Positions 57,438 through 64,000 of a stretch of 64,000 bases of DNA are shown piece after piece (the first letter of the stretch is position 1; each line of letters begins with the position of its first letter). The notes under the pieces are model-generated. The model ran no database searches, was not told the DNA's origin, and saw only the letters and a list, made by a program, of their open reading frames with translations. A program made the translations under genes and the position numbers. The stretch is taken from positions 60,821,201-60,885,200 of the forward strand of contig NC_084827.1 in NCBI RefSeq assembly GCF_033115175.1, written 5' to 3'. The stretch is from Lepus europaeus (Eukaryota; Chordata; Mammalia; Lagomorpha; Leporidae).

Positions 57438-57496
57438 ATTTTTTAAAAATTAATTAATTTTCTATGCAATTTCCAATTTAACACCAGGGGTTGTTT

Positions 57497-57729
57497 TTTT
57501 TTTCATTTTCAATTATCTTTATATACAGAAGATCAATTCAGTATATACTAAGTAAAGATTTCATCAGTTTGCACCCACACAGAAACACAAAGTGAAAAAT
57601 ACTGTTTTAGTACTAGTTATAGCATCACTTCACATTAGACAACACATTAAGGACAGAGATCCCACATGAGATGTAAGTACACAGTGACTCCTGTTGTTGA
57701 CTTAACAATTTGACACTCTTGTTTCTGGG
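57497..57729 (-). mobile_element. Lagomorph L1 3' UTR fragment (2)
   Basis: Starts after a T-run at TTTCATTTTCAATTATCTTTA, so it lacks the last ~130 bp of the L1 3' end present in copy 1. It extends further 5' (to GACACTCTTGTTTCTGG) than copy 1. Confidence 0.9.
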
Positions 57730-58229
57730 GTTTTAAACCAGGTGGCCTGGTCTCAAGCAACTCGTGCTCGGGTGGAAAAGCGAAGCGGGGATGGGGTTCT
57801 CCAATCTAACTACAGGCTCAGAAGTCAGGTCCAGGTTTTAACCAAGCAGAGTGAATTCTCCACAAACTCCAGTGTGTCTGGCTTTGACTGACAATCCTAC
57901 TTCTTTTGTCCCTATAATAACATTTCCCTACCAAGCGGGACAGGGCACAGCAACCTGCTGGGACCAGAGCTGGTCTGTCCCTCATTTCATAGCCGCACCG
58001 GGCAGGCCCCCTGGCCCGGCCATCCGCGGGGAAGTTTTCAGGAGCACACAGTTGGGGGGGGAATTCTCAACCACAGGCTCTGTATCTGGCAGTCGCAGAT
58101 GGAAACCGAAACAGCGAGAAAAGCCGCCGGAGAGTTGGAGCACCGCGGAGTTCAGAAGTGGGCGGGTGTGTGTGTGTTTAAAAAAAAAAAAAAAGGTGGA
58201 AACCCCACCAAGCCAAGTCTGCAGAAAAA
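57730..58229. other. Unassigned DNA upstream of a CpG island
   Basis: GC content rises towards 58230. Includes A14 at about 58180-58193. No exon can be argued. The 332-aa frame starting at 57851 runs through this stretch and the CpG island and is considered compositional. Confidence 0.5.
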
Positions 58230-58720
58230 CAAATGAAGTGTGCCTATCTCCGGCCTGGAGCCCCTCCCCTCGGCCCGCGCCCGGGGACCGTGACCCAGCG
58301 CCGCGCCCTCCCGGCCGCCGAGGGTCCGGAGCCCGCGCGCGCGCGCGACCCTCGCCGCCCGCCGCTGCGCCCGGGGCCGGCGCCTGCGACCCGTCGGCGA
58401 TGAGCAGCGGCAACGACACCTCGCAGCTCCCGCCCAACGGTGAGTACCCGCTCTGGGCAGGGGCCTCTTCGGGGGCCCACAGCAGGCCGCGCCGAGGAGA
58501 CCCTGACGCCTGGCCTGGCTCTGGGCGGGATGAGCCAGGAGCCCGAGCGCAGCCCCCCGGCCGGCCTGGAACCCGTCCCGCGTCCGGACCCGATGCGCGA
58601 GGTCTGCGCGCTGCGAAGCCTGGGGAGGCCGCCGGACACCCGCCTCCCCTTCAAGCCGCGCGCGCGGGCGCGACCGCGGCTCGCTTTCTGTTTCTTGGTG
58701 CGGGAAACTTCGGGCCAGAG
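58230..58720 (+). promoter_or_regulatory. CpG island promoter
   Basis: Dense CpG (GGCCCGCGCCCGGGGACCGT, CCGCGCGCGCGCGCGACC) in a window otherwise CpG-poor. CCCCTCCCC is a GC-box-like element near 58261, with GGGCGGG at 58161. No TATA box. Typical of a housekeeping-type promoter on the plus strand, judged from the exon below. Confidence 0.7.
58400..58439 (+). CDS. Candidate first coding exon of an unidentified gene
   Basis: ATG at 58400 with G at -3 opens 13 codons (MSSGNDTSQLPPN) plus one base, ending AACG followed by a strong donor GTGAGT at 58440-58445 (phase 1). It lies in the middle of the CpG island, 3' of a GC-rich leader. I do not recognise the protein from 13 residues. The following sequence would be intron 1. 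The call rests on CpG island, start context and donor only; no acceptor or second exon is visible in the window. Confidence 0.45.
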
Positions 58721-60575
58721 CTAGTCTCCGGCAGCGTTCGGCCACGCAGCCTACAGAGGCGACGAGAAGTTGCCTTCTCTGCTGGCGGGTGTAGGGCAGG
58801 GCCCTGGGTCTGCTCCAAGCCCGCGGGGATGGCCCTCCAGGGCGCCTAGGGTGTCCCACGAGGTGCAGGACCCCCCGCTGGCCTCTGTCCTTGATGGGCT
58901 TGTACCTCCCTAGCTACCTGACTTCTTTCTTTGTAGAGCCAGCACATGCTTTCTTGCGGGCAGGAAATCGTACGCTTTGAGATTCTTGGTAGATGTTCAG
59001 AAACATGGCAGGGCTGTCCCCACCCTCCCTCTCCTCCTCCTCCTCCGCTGTTGGGCTTTAAAAGGTCCAAAAGAAAATGTCATTTTACTTTTTTCAGATG
59101 GATGTTTCTCCCTTTCATCTCCCACCCTGGCTGGGGCCATTCTTCAGGGTCTGTTGGAGAGGAGATGCTGCAAGCCCTATAGTAGTGTTGACCTTAAATA
59201 ATTGATAGGATAATGAGACGAGGGTGGGAGCAGCAGACGCTTTGGGAAGTTTTGAAGTTGTAGTGGCGGAGAGGGCTGGCCCTGGCCAAGCTTGAGCACT
59301 GGTGAGCGAGGCTGACTTGGGACGGCAGGTGGGTTCAGTGCGCATGTGTGTGCACGCAACAATTTGTGCGCTTCCCTGAGTCAGCGCAAGTGTGCACAGG
59401 GCGCGGGCTCGGTGTCCGTCCTGAAAGCATCTGTGAGTTACTAAAAAGAGGTCTGAAGACAGTCTCTGTGCTCGCGTTTCAACCTCTGCAAAAATGGAAG
59501 TCTCGTCGGACTGTGAGAATGAAGTGTGGCTCAGAGACAGACATGCAGGGTGTTCAATACACAGCTGGCGCCTCTGTGTTCATTCTGCAGGGGACTGCGG
59601 GTCCCTGAGTTCACGTGTGTTTACATGTGTCTGACTCCAGCTCAGGGAATCTGTGTGCCTGTGTGGCAGGGCCGAGTCAAGAGAAGAAGGCACTAAGGAA
59701 GTGCAGGCTGCGTCTTTCCCGTGTCTGGAAAGCCTGGCCCATGCCCCAAGCAGACCTTGGCCCAGGACCGCAGGCACCTCCCTTCAGCAGTGGCGAGGAT
59801 GCAGGCCTTGCTTGCACACCATCCCAGATCCCCCTTCCCGATGTGATTTACGGCAGGAGCAGAAGAACGGCCATGGGGGTGGGGGTGGCCCTCCTTGTGT
59901 TAGCTGTGGCAGGATGTGTCTACATCCTGTCTCAGTGTGTTTACACAGCTTCTGCTCTGAACCAGACATTAGCATGGAGAGGACCCACTTCTGGGGGCTG
60001 GGGCCGCCCTGGCCAGCCAGCACTCCCTGCTCCCAGGTCTGAGCACCACGGTGACTGCCAGTGAGTCACGAATGGCCCTCCGTGGCTCTACCCTTGCATG
60101 CAAGGGGTCAAGTGTCCGCGAGGAGACAGCCAGGTTGGGCAGCTTTATATAGAATCTGCTGCCTCTGGCAGAAGCCGTGAGAAGGGGTTGCATTCAGTGC
60201 CAAATGAAATTCCATCTCAGCGATTACTCAATCTCTCCCAGATACCGGTGGCGGTGGGAGTCACATGGAGCTGGCACAGTCAGCAGCTGGAGCTTTCCAA
60301 GGGAGCCTAAGGTGGGGCAAGTGTTTCCGGGGACTGGCAAAGCATCCTGAGAGGCAGAGGGTGTGGGGTCGGAGACGTTCTGAGTTTGCAGCTGGAAGGC
60401 ATAAACACTTCTACAATGTGGGTAGGAAGGGCCCCTCAGCAGCCCAGGGAGATTGAGGAAGCCAAGCCAGCCTGCCTCTGAGTGGCAGATACTCAGAAAC
60501 TTCATGGAAAATGCGCATGAAAAACATTGCATGGATTTCAATTATCTTGCACCAAAATAAGCATCTTTTTATTTA
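58440..60575 (+). other. Probable intron 1 start; no gene seen
   Basis: CpG-rich to about 58720, then ordinary unique sequence. No exon with recognisable product. Frames of 63-149 aa at 59348-60064 have no known domain. Confidence 0.4.
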
Positions 60576-60577
60576 AG

Positions 60578-60868
60578 TAAAAGGATTTTTTTAAGATTTA
60601 TTTATTTGAAAGACAGAGTTAGAGAGACCATCCATCTGCTAGTTCACTCCCCAAATGGCTGCAGTGGCCAGAGCTGGGCTGACCCAAAGGCAGGAGCCTG
60701 GAGCTTCTTCTGGGGAGATCCAAGCACTTGGGCATTCTGCTGCTCTCTCGGGTGCTTTAACTGGGAGCTGGATCAAAAGAGGAGCATCTGGGACTTGAAC
60801 TGGCACCCATATGGGATGCCAGTGTTGCAGGTAGCAGCTTTACCTGGTACATCACAATGCTGGCCCCA
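60578..60868 (-). mobile_element. C-repeat SINE (tandem pair, left)
   Basis: Reverse copy from AAAGGATTTTTTTAAGATTT to ACAATGCTGGCCCC; shortened in the GA block. Confidence 0.93.
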
Positions 60869-60891
60869 GGACTGATTGATTGATTTGAAAC

Positions 60892-60946
<55 letters not shown>

Positions 60947-61168
60947 CTTCCATCTACTGGCTTACTTCCCCAAATGGCGGCAATGGCCAGGCCAAAGCCA
61001 GGCTCCATCCAGGCCTCCCTGGGAGGCAGGGGTCTAAGTTCTCTGGCCATCCTCTGCTACTTTCCCAGGTGCATCAGCAGGGAGCTGGATGGGAAGTGGA
61101 GCACCTTGGATTCCAACTGGCGCAGTGATACGGAAGCTGTAACTCACCGCACCTCAATAGCGGTCCCT
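60869..61168 (-). mobile_element. C-repeat SINE with (GA)25 (tandem pair, right)
   Basis: Reverse copy from AGGACTGATTGATTGATTTG; pure GA repeat at about 60894-60944; ends near ACCTCAATAGCGGTCCCT. Same orientation and directly adjacent to the previous SINE. Confidence 0.9.
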
Positions 61169-62950
61169 AGACTACATCTTAAAGACTATACCTTGTCAAC
61201 ATAGCTGTACTGATAGTTATTCTCATGTCTGCAGAGTCTGAATTAACCAGAACATTTGAATGAATGCCTTTGTGCGATTCCCATCAGCCCCTCCTCTGCA
61301 GCAGGGGGCACAGCCTGAGGTCCCATGGCGAGTTAGTGACGGCTGGGGAGCCAAACCTGGGCTTGATTCCCTCTGCGGCGTCTGCCATCTCTGGGGGAGA
61401 CACAGATGCCTCAGGGCCTCTGTCTCCCCATCTGTCAGTGGCAATAAGTTTAGCCACTGTGGCGCAGCCACATTAGTGGGCCACACGCCCAGTGCTGGTG
61501 GTGTGGAAGGCGGCTGGTGACAGAACTGATCGAGGAAGCGTGGCCTGTGGGTGCGGTAGGCTCAGGAGGGAACCCATGCACACCTGTCGTTGTTCTGTTT
61601 TTCGCTGTGCAGCAGCAGCAACGTTCACCCTTCTTGGGGGCGGGCCTGGGCCCTTCCTCCACCCTAGTGAGAGGGGCTGTTGTGCACCTGTTGGTGGCGC
61701 AGAGGAGAGCCTTGGGAGGGCGGGGGGAGCTGCTGGGCGGGCCAGGCAGGGAGGAGTACAGGGAAGCACACAGTATGCACTGCTGGACTGCATAGGCACG
61801 GGCACTGGGAACCTGCCAGCCATGCCACAGATCCCCAGCTATGCTTGTGGTCCAACCCACTCCCACCACACCCCACTGGGGCTCTCTTTTGTATGATCAG
61901 GGCTGCCCTACTCTGGGCTGCCTCCCTTCACCCTGCCTTGGCCAGCAGGCTGGGCTCCTCCTGCACCCCTCCCCCAAGCCTGCTTGACTGTCTGGCTTCA
62001 CCCCTCACAGCTGTCTGGGTCAGGCTTTTGGGGTAACTACCCCTCCCTCCACCACCCAACACACACACCTGCTTGTCTGTCAAGACTCCTTTACATAATC
62101 CCACACCACAGAAGATTTCCCCCCAAACCCAGAAAAACTACCCCATGGCCCAGGGGCACTGGGCAGCCATGATGGGTCCCAGGTCCCGGAACTCTGTAAC
62201 CCCCACCTAATTGCTCCCAGGCACCCTGCTTGGAGAGGTGTTGAGCCAGCCACAACGACATGAATGGGGGATGATTGCACAGGTGACCTTGATAGCAGGG
62301 CTGCTGCGCTTCCAGAGCCAAAAGTCCGCCCCTTTGGGCCACAGTGCTTTTGAGAACTCACATCGAGCAGCTACTAGGCTGGAACTTGGCATCTACTTGG
62401 AAGCCAGGAAATAATAAACTGAAATGGGCAGAAAATCAAGCCAAAGCTGATGGGCCCCGGGATTCACTCCCACGCCTTCACTGAGTCCTATTTCATGCCC
62501 CCACCCTCCTACCACCGCCTCCCTCTCTTCTCAGCCTGGACTTTCCTTCAGATCATTGTACGGTCTGACCTTCTGAGAGAAGGCTGGCTCCTACCCTTGC
62601 CTATTATAAATTTTAATTTCTGTACATTCTTCTAGAACAATCTTTGAGCACAAGACCTTAGCAGAGAGTGATAGGAGTTCATTCTCCACCCCCGCCCCTG
62701 GGAGGGGTCGAGCCCAGCCCACTGACACTGGATGCCATCCAGGGCGGGGCAGAGGTAGGAGAGGGCCTTCCAGGACCCCTCCATAAGCCTGCTGGGCTCC
62801 AAACTGTAGGTGGTTACTGCTACTTGCTGTGGCTTCACAGTGAAACCCTGGGCCCTAGAGGAGTGTGCTTGCTCATCTGCCTAGCTCCAAGGCCCCTGCC
62901 TTATCTCCCACCCAGACATCTTCAGATCCTCATCCTCCCATTCATAACTC
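61169..62950. other. Unassigned DNA with a weak MIR core
   Basis: About 1.8 kb. 61408-61450 (CTCAGGGCCTCTGTCTCCCC, ATCTGTCAGTGGCAATAAG) resembles a MIR core. Remaining C-rich sequence has no recognised gene. Overlapping frames up to 139 aa on both strands are compositional. Confidence 0.4.
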
Positions 62951-62952
62951 TT

Positions 62953-63273
62953 TTTAAAGGTAAATCCTTTTATTTATTTGAAAGAGCGGCAGAGAGAGGG
63001 AAAGACAGAGAGGTCTTCCATCCACTGGTTCACTCCCCATATGCCCGCAACAGTCAGGTTAGGGCCAAGCTGGAGGCAGGAGCCACAAGCTCCATCCAGG
63101 TCTCCCACATGGGTGACAGGAACTCAAGTCCTTGGGCCATCTTCTGTTGCCTTCCCAGGGGCATTAGCAAGGAGCTGGATTGGAAGCAGAGAAGCCGGGG
63201 CTTCACCCGGCACTCTGATGTAGGACGCCAATGCTGATGTTGGATCCACCTTGCCACTACAGTGCCAACCCCC
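62953..63273 (-). mobile_element. C-repeat SINE with 15-bp target duplication
   Basis: Reverse copy; duplication CCATTCATAACTCTT at 62938-62952 and 63274-63288 exact. Body ends CAGTGCCAACCCC. Confidence 0.96.
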
Positions 63274-63288
63274 CATTCATAACTCTTG

Positions 63289-64000
63289 ACAGCTCTTTAT
63301 GATACTATCACTTGTGTCTGATCATCCCACAAACTCCTTCCATGTTGAAGCCACACGCTGCTTCTCTTATTGACAGACTGTCATGGTCACCTACAGTTTG
63401 GAGCGCAGCAGGCAAACCACTGACCCCTTTCCAGAACATTGAGGGAGGGAAACTTCCTTTTCAGGGCCCTTGTGTAGGACGAGCCCTGGGCTAGGCTGCC
63501 CCAGATATCTTTCTGCACCCCTGGCACACCCTAACACAGCTCTTTATCTCTGCTTTGCATGGGATGGCACGGATGGACACATCTCGTATAGAGAGCTGCC
63601 CCCTAGAGCCCTCATACCTCCTGCTGATGCATGCAGGATGCATGTTTATGAGGGGCTGGAGTAGGGGCTTCAGCTGACTCCAGGTTCCAGCATGGCCACT
63701 CCTCCTCAAGGAATAGAGAATTGAGGATCTTCCCATTTTATCAGCAGCCAACACATGCACGTATCCTCAGTAGTGTTAACGGGGAGATACTTGTGGTTTG
63801 CTGAGTTCAAACCAATGGAATAATCCTGCCTGTCTGCCTTGTGCACTGGGCCCCACCAGTGACGACTCCTGGATTCACCAGGCAGCAGAGTCCACTGGCT
63901 GGGAAATCGTCTTCCACTCGGGATGCTGCTGCCCAATGCTCTCAACAAAACCTGCACACATCCCTGAGCCAAGCTAGAGGCCAAGGTCAGGTTCCCCTTC
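63289..64000. other. Unassigned DNA to window end
   Basis: Unique-looking; no gene, repeat or RNA recognised. A GATGCATGCAGGATGCATG repeat lies at about 63626-63644. Confidence 0.45.

Noticed and set aside
57851-58849. 332-aa plus-strand open frame across the CpG island
   Set aside because: Gly/Pro/Arg/Ala-rich composition and the frame crosses an A14 run and the candidate splice donor; equally long frames occur on the opposite strand. GC-rich DNA simply lacks stop codons.

Overview
This is mammalian, specifically lagomorph (rabbit or hare-like), nuclear DNA. The sequence is saturated with C-repeat SINEs (tRNA-derived lagomorph SINEs of about 300-350 bp with an A box, a B box reading GGTTCTAGTCC, a CT-rich block before the tail and an A-rich tail). 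It also holds several copies of the young lagomorph L1 3' UTR. I count 38 recognisable C-repeat copies on both strands. There are no bacterial-type genes, operons, CRISPR arrays or ribosome binding sites. Nearly all long open reading frames are chance frames in repeats or GC-rich DNA.

Layout. 1-2147: an ancient Tigger-like DNA transposon broken by three SINEs. 2.8-4.4 kb: an old L1. 4.4-11.2 kb: SINEs, nested MaLR-type LTRs and otherwise featureless DNA. 11.6-17.1 kb: two ancient L1 bodies carrying SINE insertions. 17.1-23.7 kb: mostly unique DNA with MIR and hAT fossils. 23.7-38.1 kb: one or more very old L1/HAL1-like elements used as a landing pad by SINEs, a small solo LTR, a 5'-truncated REEP3 retropseudogene, a twin-primed (inverted) L1 that itself received an ERV2 solo LTR, and further young L1 3' ends. 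38.5-40.4 kb: another L1, SINEs and a roughly 375-bp polypyrimidine tract.

40763-42757 is the most interesting segment. It is the 3' part of a class II (betaretrovirus-like) endogenous retrovirus, with an integrase tail, an envelope transmembrane tail, three copies of a constitutive-transport-element-type repeat, a polypurine tract and a 946-bp LTR containing an unexplained GC-rich, gene-like block. The whole fragment is bracketed by a 41-bp direct repeat. 43483-44072 is an RPL29 retropseudogene with a twin-priming inversion. 44.1-57.7 kb is SINE/L1/MIR-rich intergenic DNA.

58230-58720 is a CpG island with a probable first exon (ATG at 58400, splice donor at 58440) of a plus-strand gene I could not identify. 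If that call is right, everything from 58440 to the window end is its first intron. No complete functional protein-coding gene is visible. The only cellular coding sequences are two dead retrocopies (REEP3, RPL29) and the candidate first exon. The retroviral remnant is non-functional: it lacks a 5' LTR, gag, protease, reverse transcriptase and envelope surface unit, and has a stop within the integrase frame.
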